This document shows positions 9,814 to 18,451 of a stretch of 64,000 bases of DNA, piece after piece. Position 1 is the stretch's first letter. Each line of letters starts with the position of its first letter. The position numbers were made by a program, and so were the translations under genes. The notes under the pieces were generated by a model that was not told the origin of the DNA, ran no database searches, and saw nothing but the letters and a program-made list of their open reading frames with translations. The stretch is from Mixia osmundae IAM 14324 (Eukaryota; Basidiomycota; Mixiomycetes; Mixiales; Mixiaceae): assembly GCF_000708205.1 (NCBI RefSeq), contig NW_014575552.1, positions 62,001-126,000 on the forward strand, given 5' to 3'.

Positions 9814-10999
9814 ATGGTCGACGATCAGAGCCCACGCAGACCGTCATCCTACAGACGGACATCACCGCCCGCCCCCTCAGAGGGAGCTCTCGGACGAAGG
9901 CGAGTGGATCCCTTGCAAGATCCCACGGGCACAGAGCCCGGCATGACCGAATCACCACCTGACTACCGCACCGACCGGAGGATCATCAGGCAACAGACGA
10001 GACAGGTCACGGGCAACGATACCGTCGTCGACGCTTTCGCTCAGGGAACGGGCGACGTCATCTTCCGGTCTGCCAACGCAGGTCACAGCAGACCTGCCAC
10101 CCAGTTCTTGCTCCACCTCGCCAACCTGAGAACCAACTCGCCCGTCTTCTCCACCTTGCTCGAGGAACCCGACGCGTTACCGAGACTGCCGCCGCTCAAC
10201 CTGCCCTGCATCCAGGTCGAAGAGGATGCAGAGACGCTCCATATCCTGTTCCAATACTTCTACCCCCGACCTGCACCCGTCCTGTGCTCATACAAATTCG
10301 GCGTCATCAAGACACTCTTCTCCGCCGCCCACAAGTACGAAGTCTTTCGGGCCATCGATGCAGCAACGACGGAGCTGCGACAGTTTGCCACCGTGCAACC
10401 TTTTGTCGTCTATGCCGTCGCGACCTCCATCTCGCCGCCTAGCGAGGAACTGGCCAGAGAGGCCTCGAGACATACACTCGTCCACAAACTCACCAAACTC
10501 AAACCGTCCTATTTCGGAGGACTGTCCGGCATTGCAGTCCATCGGCTCTGGATGCTCCACAACTCCCGCGTCGAACTCGGCAGAGAGATCCTCATGACCA
10601 CCCCTCTCGCCAAAGATCCGGACCATCTCCACTGGTCAGTCTCTCGCGCTTGCTCGCTTTGGCCCATGCTGATCCGCGAGCAGTTCGGAGATGAAGCTCG
10701 TCGAGCGGTTCTGGTACGAGGAGGTGAGAAGGATAGCCGACGAGATGGTGCCCAGCTTAGATATCGCTGCACGGTGCGCTCCTCCCTGCCACCGCTCGCT
10801 CTGTGAAGCTGATCCCTCAAGCTTGCACAGACTGGGCGTACGAGAGCCGAGCCACTTGCAATGCGTGAGATGCTACCAGAGCATTCTCAGGACGGCCGAT
10901 ATCATCCGCAGAAAGTCAGTCCACTCTGCTCGCTCGTGTCATGACGGAAAAGCTCATCAGCTGTTCAGGTGGTCCAAAGCACCGAGCACGGTCGTCTGA
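9814..10999 (+). CDS. BTB/POZ-domain protein
   Basis: Exon 1 (9814-10634) is joined through a 49-bp intron to an exon starting at 10684, giving up to 378 residues. A BTB/POZ-like fold is seen at about residues 75-190: DVIFRSANAGHSRPATQFLLHLANLR (first 18 residues shown by DVIFRSANAGHSRPATQF), then SPVFSTLL, then an ETLHILFQYFYP segment and FSAAHKYEV. This layout is typical of fungal BTB proteins that dimerise or link to cullin-3 ligases. The N-terminal 65 residues are disordered. Two further stretches, 10774-10830 and 10915-10968, have GT-AG borders, are multiples of three and contain no stop. They may be introns or coding, so the C-terminal 100 residues are uncertain. Confidence 0.65.
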
Positions 11000-11093
11000 A
11001 GCGCTACATCTGGCTCATCGGTGCTCAGTATTTGATACACGAAGTTGGGTCACGATGCATGTTGTAATTCCCCTTTTGCAAGAGATGATGCGA

Positions 11094-11602
11094 CTAGGAA
11101 GGATCATAGGTCGTCGAGGCGGTGACCTTGAAGTACTCCCACTGACCCTGGTCTGGCTTTGTCTGCAGAGGTTCCCATCTGTGCCCGAGTGATACCGCAT
11201 GTCAGGTTCAGTCGGAGACAACAGGAGAAGCACGAGGACGGACGCTTTCCATTCTGCCATCTTGTTGACGAGCGAGAGCTCATCCTTTGCTATCCTGAGT
11301 ACCTCCTCAATCTGACCTAACCCGATCTCTTGCTCGATCGCCTCGATCGCACCCTCTCCGCCTTCCGTGCCAGCAGAACCGGCATACTTGGTGATGATCT
11401 CCTGCCGGTCTCTCGTGATGGACTCGACAGACTGTCTGTACACCGTCGAGGCGGGCACCTGACTATCGAGAATGGACAACGTCGTCTTGTACGTTTGTAG
11501 CAAGCTCTGAACGGGCTGAGGGTGCACGTCCAGACCGTAGATGCCCGTGCTACGCTTTGAGCGCACTATCGCCTGTAGCGCTCGCCTTGTTGCCCACAAC
11601 AT
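11094..11602 (-). CDS. NADH:ubiquinone oxidoreductase subunit NDUFA5 (complex I)
   Basis: Exons 11602-11244 and 11178-11094 flank a 65-bp intron with a GTCCGT donor. The 147-residue product matches the NDUFA5 family throughout: TGIYGLDVHPQPVQSLLQTY, then VPASTVYRQSVESITRDR, then IGLGQIEEVLRIAKDELSLV. Across the splice site it reads EWKAWEPLQTKPDQGQWEYF, matching the EWKPWEPL end of the mammalian subunit. The protein is an accessory subunit of the matrix arm of respiratory complex I in mitochondria. The N-terminus (MLWATRRALQAIVRSKR) looks like a presequence. The gene is divergent from the mitochondrial ribosomal gene at 11692, with 89 bp between the two starts. Confidence 0.92.
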
Positions 11603-11691
11603 CTTCCCCTTTGAGCCGTCCGGTCGACGTCGATGGCGCGAATTTCTCGCAAAGGTAAAATCGTGGTGTCACTCACCACCGACCGATTAAG

Positions 11692-12095
11692 ATGGCCTCG
11701 CTGGTGTCCATGAGAAGCCTGACGGCAGCTCACCGACTAGCTCACATGGTAGCACTGCCCTCGCTCATGCTACAGAGCTTGCAGCGAGATCTGTCGGGCA
11801 TCTGGGCGCGGATGGAGGAGCTCTTTCCCTCGCTAGTCTGGGCAGTACCCAAGAGCAGGGTCTCCCACTCTCGCAAGAGTATGCGATCGGCCAACAAGGG
11901 CTTGAAAGCCAGAAGCAGTCAGTCTGGGAGACGTTCCGTCATCTGTTGGCTCACTGCCCCTGCGTCTTGACAGACATTGTCCATTGTCCCTCTTGTTCGC
12001 AGCCTAAGCTGGCCCATCACTTTTGTCCCCATTGCTACAGCCAATTGAGCAGAGCGTTCAAGGCCCGCAACCATCAACAGACTGCACTGGCATGA
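11692..12095 (+). CDS. MRPL32: Mitochondrial large-subunit ribosomal protein bL32m
   Basis: Exons 11692-11917 and 11974-12095 flank a 56-bp intron with a GTCAGT donor, giving 115 residues. The bL32 core AVPKSRVSHSRKSMRSANKG precedes the junction. After it comes the zinc-binding module CPSCSQPKLAHHFCPHC with two CxxC pairs. The first 48 residues are the precursor segment that in yeast is cut by the m-AAA protease before the protein joins the mitoribosome. The C-terminus is short and basic. It shares an 89-bp divergent promoter with the complex I subunit gene, so the two nuclear genes for mitochondrial proteins could be co-regulated. That is an inference from spacing only. Confidence 0.92.
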
Positions 12096-12167
12096 GACAA
12101 CAACAAGCAGGACAGTTCGCAGATCGGGGGTGTTGTATGTACATTGTAAACCGGAAGAAAAATAAGC

Positions 12168-13642
12168 TCAGGGTGATCCTCTGGGAGGACTGTCTGCTTG
12201 GCCTCGATCGTCATCCGAGTCCGACAGTAGGCGAGGTGAGGAAGTGGTCGATAGCGCACGCATACGCGGCGTCATACTGTCATACTTTGTCGTCGTCCTG
12301 CTCGAGCGAAAGCTGTGTGCGCCGGGCGAAGAAGCTCCTTCTTCCTCTTCGCTCCCGCTCGCTGTCTCCCCCTGCGCATGTTCGTCGTGCTCTCTCATTG
12401 CCCAGAAAGAGACTTCGGCGTGCTTGGGGCTCCTTCGACGGGGTGATGCGTTCAAGGTCTGGCAGAGAGCAGTGGCGATGGCATCCGACTGTGAGCTCTC
12501 GCCGGATAGAGAGGACGCGTCTTCGGAGTCTGAGCTGGGCGTGATGATGGCCACAGATCTTCTAGGCGCAAGCGAAGGCGTCGTGCCCGATTGCGTGCGG
12601 ACGAGTGCAGACCGAGGCGGTGGTCGTTCCACTTGCGATTTCCGTCTCACCGTAGGATTGTCAGTTTCGGGCGCACTAGCTTTCGCCATGGTTCGACAGA
12701 GCAATCTAGCAATATCATCCATCTCGTCCTTTGTCCACGTCAACCGACAGTCCAATTCAAAGAGGACATCGATCTCCAGTGCGCGCAGTTCCATCGGCGT
12801 CAGACCTCCTACTTTGGCCGCTCTCGTTTGGGTGATATGTGAATCGGAGATGAACTTGCTCGCGACGAGAAGGGTGGCGAGGACGAGCCGGTGCATGGTG
12901 AAAGTGTTCATGGACACAGGCGGCGCTTGTTCCCTCTTTCTGAGCCTGAAGCGGGACTTGCGATCGCTCGGACGCGTGAGATCGAACGAGCTGCCTGTGA
13001 TACTGGAGGCCGAACTGGAAGAAGTGGACGCGAGCGAGGGCAAGGAGGCGACGGAGTCTAGCGATGCGAGCGAAGAGAGCGACGAGCTACTCGAAGACGC
13101 TGCATCTTGTCGCCTGAGCGCAATCTCGTGGGGTTGTAGTATCCCCGTGCGCAGATAAGGCGCAGTCAGGTCGGTAGGCTCGTCGAATGATTTGCTGCTC
13201 AAGGGTGAGACAGTGTCTGTCGGGTCTGCTGCTTTGGGGAGACGATAGATATAGAGCAACAGGAGCAAGATCGCATCGTGACTGTAGGGCGTATACTGGA
13301 CCAGTCTGGTCAGATAAGCCCGCAGGCCGACTTCGGGAGGTTGCTTGGCATGAAAGCGCGTTATGGGCTGCGCAAACCCTCATCAGACTTGGGCGGCTCG
13401 GGTCACTCGATCACAAGACGTACACCTTTGGTTGTAGCCTCACTGGCCAGACGGGTAATGAGGTCGGCGGTCGACTCGAGTATGGCATCAAACGTGTGCT
13501 GTTCATACAACGCACAGAGCGCGCTCGACGTCGTCCCGTCCGTCTTGACAGAATTGAAGGTCTTGCACTTCTTTGCCTCGCCGGCAGGCTTGAAGGCTGT
13601 GTTGCTCTTCCGTCTGAGCATCGCCTCCCCCCGTCTGGCCAA
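12168..13642 (-). CDS. Pho80-like (PCL family) cyclin with a long internal insertion
   Basis: Exons 13642-13424 and 13367-12168 flank a 56-bp intron, giving 472 residues. The cyclin box begins in exon 1 (FDAILESTADLITRLASEAT) and continues with RAYLTRLVQYTPYSHDAILL. It then breaks off after LYIYRLPKAAD and resumes with FTMHRLVLATLLVASKFISD and TQTRAAKVGGLTPMELRALE. The KVGG..LE..FL element is the Pho80 hallmark. About 100 residues, very rich in serine, are inserted between the two halves. The last 200 residues are disordered and acidic/serine-rich. Pho80 cyclins activate Pho85-type kinases in phosphate and nutrient signalling, and the kinase is not in the window. A later start at 13621 is possible. 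Confidence 0.85.
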
Positions 13643-13803
13643 GCTCGCGTCCTGAATCTCGCTGAGGCGTCACTCACTCACTCGTCACTCTGACGATCTC
13701 CAAATTGCGCGTGACTTTCGGCGAGAACTTTGACCGGGTCGGCCGGAAAGTCAACGTGTCAACGACGATCACCTCGAGAGCTGAGTTGGCTCAACAAGGT
13801 GAG

Positions 13804-14796
13804 ATGCGTAGACCAAGGCTAGCACTAGCCAGTCTGGCCTGTCTGTTCGCTACCGCGACGGCGAGCAGTCTTCCCGTCGTGGTCTGGCACGGTCTGGGCG
13901 ATCGATTTGACGCCAAGGGACTAACATCTCTGGCCGACTACTTCAGAGAGAGCGTGCCGGATCTGTTCGTCTACTTTGTCAGGCTGAGCGATGACGGCTC
14001 ACAAGACGCCAAGTCGTCCTTCTTCGGCAATGCTGCTGTCCAAGTCGCCCAGGTGGCCCAAGATCTCAGATCACAGCCTGAGCTCGCCCGAGGGTTTCAT
14101 GGGATCGGGTTCTCTCAGGGCGGCGTACTGCTGCGAGCCTATGCAGAGGTGTTCAACGACCCGCCTGTGAAGAATCTGATCACGCTGGGGAGTCCCCATA
14201 TGGGCGTGAGCGAGCTACCGCCTTGCCGACCGGGCGATCTCGTCTGTCGCGCTTCAGAGTGGGCACTCCGAGCGGGCGTGTACACAGACTATGCTCAGAC
14301 GTCAGTCGTGCCCGCTCAGTACTTCCGCAACCAGGACGATATCGCGCCTTACTTGCGCAAGAACCTCTGGCTCAGGTTGATCAATAACGAACGATGGGGA
14401 GACGGACAGGTAGGCGGCAGCGAGGATTACTTGGACGAGCACGAGAGCGAAGGAGCAGACGAGTCCGAGCGCAACGCGACCTATGCCGACAACCTGGCCA
14501 GTCTGAGCAACCTTGTCTTGATCAGGTTCACAAAGGATATCACTGTCATTCCTGCCGCTTCGACCCAGTTTGGTCTGCTCAACCTGACGAGCGAGCAAGG
14601 GCTGAGTATTCCCATGCACTCACTGCCGATCTACAAAAGAGACTACATCGGTCTACGTCGACTTGACCAGGCAGGTAAGATACAATTCGAGAGCTGTGTG
14701 GGCGCACACATGGAGATCGACCAAGCCTGTCTCGACCTCATGCTCCACTGGATCGAGCCCAGTTCAGCCAAGAATGCATTCGTCATTCAGTCATGA
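13804..14796 (+). CDS. Palmitoyl-protein thioesterase (PPT1-like)
   Basis: A single exon of 330 residues. A signal peptide is visible: basic MRRPRLA, hydrophobic ALASLACLFATATA, then SLP. The mature part begins with PVVVWHGLGD. The nucleophilic serine is in GIGFSQGGVLLRAYAE, and the catalytic histidine is near the end in SCVGAHMEIDQA. NLITLGSPHMGVSELP is also a family element. This lysosomal/vacuolar hydrolase removes fatty acyl groups from cysteines of degraded lipoproteins. An acidic insert (EDYLDEHESEGADESE) lies at about residues 210-225 and is not usual in animal PPT1. The open frame extends upstream of 13804, but the signal peptide fixes the start. It converges on REX2 with 50 bp between stops. 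Confidence 0.9.
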   Translation: MRRPRLALASLACLFATATASSLPVVVWHGLGDRFDAKGLTSLADYFRESVPDLFVYFVRLSDDGSQDAKSSFFGNAAVQVAQVAQDLRSQPELARGFHGIGFSQGGVLLRAYAEVFNDPPVKNLITLGSPHMGVSELPPCRPGDLVCRASEWALRAGVYTDYAQTSVVPAQYFRNQDDIAPYLRKNLWLRLINNERWGDGQVGGSEDYLDEHESEGADESERNATYADNLASLSNLVLIRFTKDITVIPAASTQFGLLNLTSEQGLSIPMHSLPIYKRDYIGLRRLDQAGKIQFESCVGAHMEIDQACLDLMLHWIEPSSAKNAFVIQS

Positions 14797-14846
14797 CCAT
14801 CATCTCACCCTCATCTGTTGTCTGATTGTACATGTTTTCTTTTGTC

Positions 14847-15566
14847 TCATGAATTGACTGCATTGGCGGGCTTAAAGACAGTAGATCTGTACCGCTTGAG
14901 CTCCTTGATGCTCGCCATGATGTCGTCCCTCGCGCGGTGCTGTTGGCCTCCCTGCTTGGGATCTCGCTCTTGCCTGGGTAGACTGTACCACCTGGCCACG
15001 AGCTCCTTGACCGACGAGACATCGACGATACGATAATGTAGACATTTCGCAAGCAGCGGCATGTCCTTCCTGATGAAGTTGGCGTCCGCATGAACAGACG
15101 AACCAGCGAGGACGGCACTCCGGTCGTCTGGAAAGTATCGCTTGACGTATTCTGTCACTTTGCGATCTACTTCTTCGATCGAATGCTTCGAGGCGATGCA
15201 CGCTTGGGTCAGACCCGTCCCGCTGTGTGTCTTTGTGCACCACTCGTCCATCTGATCCAGCACGCTCTTGTCTGTCCTGACGACATACTCTATCCCTTCG
15301 TCGAGCAGCGTGAGATCTTTGTCCGTCACCATCGCCGCAATCTCGATAATCCTGTCCGTCTTCAAGTTGAGGCCCGTCATCTCACAATCCACCCAGAGCA
15401 ATCTGCCCCTTTCGGGCTGCCAATTATTGGCCTCGAGTGCAGAGGTACCCGCTTGGGCAGTCAAGGAAGTGCCATCGAGTTTGCTTGTGGCGGTGAGCGC
15501 ACCCTGTTCTGGCTGCTCATGAGGAAGGCGTAGGGATGACAGCTTGTCGGCGAGCGGCGCGGTCAT
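14847..15566 (-). CDS. REX2: Oligoribonuclease, 3'-5' exonuclease (REX2/REXO2 family)
   Basis: A single exon of 239 residues. The DEDDh motifs are complete: LLWVDCEMTGLNLKTDRIIE (D and E), the middle aspartate in VHADANFIRKDMPLL, and the final H and D in QHRARDDIMASIKELK. These enzymes degrade two- to five-nucleotide RNA fragments in mitochondria and cytosol. The 55 N-terminal residues are low-complexity and only weakly presequence-like. A mitochondrial form might start upstream, and this was not resolved. The gene is divergent from VPS55, with 187 bp between starts. Confidence 0.92.
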   Translation of the reverse strand: MTAPLADKLSSLRLPHEQPEQGALTATSKLDGTSLTAQAGTSALEANNWQPERGRLLWVDCEMTGLNLKTDRIIEIAAMVTDKDLTLLDEGIEYVVRTDKSVLDQMDEWCTKTHSGTGLTQACIASKHSIEEVDRKVTEYVKRYFPDDRSAVLAGSSVHADANFIRKDMPLLAKCLHYRIVDVSSVKELVARWYSLPRQERDPKQGGQQHRARDDIMASIKELKRYRSTVFKPANAVNS

Positions 15567-15753
15567 GCTGCGCCTTGCCAGCTGCCTGAGCCACGCCAGA
15601 CTAGCCGATGAGATCGACCGGGTGGACGCGCGTGGCGCTTCGAAGTGTGGAACAGCTCGAGTCGACTGACGTCTTCACCCCTGACGCGCGCCGTTCGGAC
15701 GAGTGGACGAAGGAGCGAACGACAGCTCACCCGCCAAGTGAGATCAGCCCACG

Positions 15754-16383
15754 ATGAGGGCGGGCTTGAAGAGCAAGTGTCCCATGCTGTCAGCGCAGAG
15801 AGACAGACAAGCTGACCTGCCTGGCAACGATGCAGCCATCATCTTGCTCTCCTTCGTCCTCGCCATCGGCTTCCTCCTCGTCATCCTCTCTTGTGCTCTC
15901 TTTGGTAACTGGCTTCCCCTCCTCGTCGGTGAGCTCAATATACAATGCACATCCAGCTTGCAGCATGCTGACGAGCCTTGTGGCACAGCTGCCACGTTTG
16001 TCTTTGCTCCGTTACCCAATGCACTCTGCGCCAGATGTGGAGGTGCAGATGACTTCTCGACAGACTACAGCAGGCAAGTCTGCGCTTGCCTTTCCGAGCA
16101 CTCCTTCGTACTCACCTCGCTCGCTCGCTCGCTCGTAGTGGCCCCGTCGACTTTGGACACTTTGTCACGGCAGCGACGGTCATCACAGGTCTCGCGCTAC
16201 CGCTTGTGCTCATGCACAGCGAGATCATCCACCCCGCTGCTTGCTACATGAGCATAGGAGGCGGTGCGCTCGTCTATGGCACCAGTACGTCGTTTGTTCC
16301 CCCTCTCAAAAGCGTCGCACGCTCACGCCCCAGAGATAGTCATCACTTACAGCCATTTCTTCTCGCGGAGTGACGAGTACTAG
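15754..16383 (+). CDS. VPS55: Vacuolar sorting protein Vps55 (LEPROT/OB-RGRP family)
   Basis: Five short exons: 15754-15772, 15836-15928, 15989-16073, 16139-16284 and 16334-16383. They encode 130 residues with four membrane helices. The product reads MRAGLKTIILLSFVLAIGFL, then NWLPLLVAATFVFAPLPNAL, then DYSSGPVDFGHFVTAATVIT and IGGGALVYGT, all typical of Vps55. Family members act with Vps68 in sorting from late endosome to vacuole. Introns 1 (15773-15835) and 3 (16074-16138) start with GCAAGT, not GT. Only these sites keep the conserved sequence in frame. Intron 3 ends in a run of GCTC repeats. Confidence 0.9.
16104..16136 (+). repeat. CTCG microsatellite at the end of VPS55 intron 3
   Basis: The 3' half of the intron contains about four consecutive CTCG/GCTC units immediately before the TAG acceptor at 16136-16138. 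The run supplies the pyrimidine-rich stretch. Length variation here would change the distance between branch site and acceptor but not the protein. Confidence 0.6.
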
Positions 16384-16562
16384 CAGAGCTACGTTGACGG
16401 AGGAACTGTACTGCATATGCACTGTTGCTATCATACAACACACCACCCCTTCTCCTCCTGATGGACAAGTCGCTTTCCGTCATCGCCCGTGTCGCGTGAC
16501 TTGTCCGTGTTGCTTGCGCGAGTGCGCGTCGTTTCTTCTTCTTATCGCGCGACCGTCGACCA

Positions 16563-18365
16563 ATGCTCGAGCTAAAGGCGAAATGCGACGCCAAAAAGGC
16601 AGCACAGGCAGCCTTGATCCCCAACGAATGGCGTATCAAGGTACCCAAGTCACTCAAGAACGTCCTCGACATCCCGAGAAGGGCAGGCATCCTATCGAAG
16701 AAAGAGTTGCTTATCACAGAGCTTGACGACGTCGACATCGCCCTTGCAAAGCTCGCAACCGGCGAATGGTCGAGCTACGAAGTCACACTGGCCTACTGTA
16801 AACGAGCAGCTATTGCCCATCAGCTCACAAACTGCCTGACTGAGATCCTCTTTGACGATGCTCTGGCTCAAGCTAGAGAACTCGATGAGTACTTGGCCCT
16901 TCACGGCAGACCAAAGGGACCTTTACACGGTATCGTACATCATCTCTGCGATCTGCCCAGCTGAGCATGCGCCTTGCAGGCATACCGATCTCCCTCAAGG
17001 ATCAGTTTCCTATCGACGGCGTCGAGATCACCATGGGTTACGCTTGCTGGCTCGGCAGAATCTCAGACAGCAACGCCGTCCTGGTCGACGTGCTCAGAGA
17101 AGCAGGCGCCGTCTTTCACTGTCGTACAAACGTACCTCAGACAGTATGTCGTCTCGCCACTTCGTGCGAGATCGATGGCTCATAAATTTGCGTGCAGCTT
17201 ATGTGGGCAGAGACGTACAACCACGTCTTTGGCCTGACGGTCAACCCCTACAATCGTGCTCTCACTTCTGGCGGCTCGTCCGGAGGCGAAGGTGCCCTCA
17301 TCGCCCTGCGCGGCTCGATACTCGGCGTCGGTACAGACATCGGGGGCAGCGTTCGTATACCCGCAGCCTGCAATGGCCTCTACGGCTTCAGACCCTCAAC
17401 GGGCAGGATACCCTACCAGGGTGCGATGAATAGCATGGTCGGACAAGAGACCGTCGAAAGCGTCATCGGACCGCTGGCTCGTAGTCTATCGACCATCAAG
17501 AAGTTCTACCAAGTCGTGCTCAATGCCGAATGCTGGCGACGCGATCCCAAGATACTCGACCTACCGTTTCGTCAGGATCACTACGAGCTCACAGCCAATG
17601 GCGGTCACGATGCAAAGTACTCTTTTGCGATCATCAAGACCGAAGGCTACGTGCTGCCAGATCCACCGATCTTACGCGCTCTCTCGATCGTGGCGGACGC
17701 ACTGCGCGAACAAGGACACGAGATACTCGACTGGGACGCATCGGATCACCGCGAAGGTGTAGAGCTCATCAATGAAATCTTCCAAGCCGATGGCGGTGCA
17801 GATTTCATCGAGCAAGTGGGCGTATCGGGCGAAACTCACATCCTCAGCGAACGATCTGGCGCTGCTCTCTCAACGCTCGAGGTCTGGAAGCTCAACCATC
17901 GAAAGGAGACATATAGAAAGCAGTACCTAGACAAGTGGGAAAAGGCAATCAGTCCGATGACGGGCCGAGTCGTCGATGCCATCATCTCGCCCGTAGCCCC
18001 CCATACTGCGCCAAAGCACGGCCAATACATCTACTGCGGTCACACATCCATCTGGAATCTGCTCGATTATCCGTCTTGCGCTTTCCCGGTCACAAAGGTG
18101 CAAGCATCACTGGACGCGCCCGATCCTGCTTTCAAGCCCCTCAGCGGTCTCGACGCTCAGTGTAATGCACAGTGTGCGTCATCGTGCTTTTGGCGACTGT
18201 TTCGTGCTGACATGTTCAGCAGATGATGTTCGCGAGACAGCTGGCTCTCCTGTTGCGCTACAGCTCACAGGCAGACGCCACAAGGACGAACACTTGTTGG
18301 GAATGATGCAGGTCTTGCTTGACAGCCTTGCTCATTCGGATCAGTACGACCCACAAACACTCTAG
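16563..18365 (+). CDS. Amidase-signature family enzyme (fungal acetamidase-like)
   Basis: Four exons: 16563-16929, 16980-17143, 17198-18173 and 18223-18365. They give 549 residues, the normal length for fungal amidases. The Ser-cisSer-Lys triad is complete: Lys in GIPISLKDQF (formed at the first junction), cis-Ser in LTSGGSSGGEGALIAL, and nucleophile Ser in GVGTDIGGSVRIPAACNG. The C-terminus GSPVALQLTGRRHKDEHLL is also typical. These enzymes hydrolyse amide bonds of small amides or fatty-acid amides. The substrate cannot be read from the sequence. The first 45 residues (NEWRIKVP) resemble acetamidase-type proteins. There is no signal peptide. The last junction (QYDDV) used the second of two adjacent acceptors because it restores the family reading. 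Confidence 0.9.
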
Positions 18366-18451
18366 AATTGGTTACAACAAGTTGTTGTTGCTTTTGCTGC
18401 GATGTTGCCACTCATACGTTGTACGGTATCCACTGAGAATGTAGTCTCTTC

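Noticed and set aside
12244-13158. A 304-codon open frame on the + strand
   Set aside because: It is antisense to the Pho80-like cyclin. Its serine-rich character mirrors serine codons of the real gene, and it has no domain.
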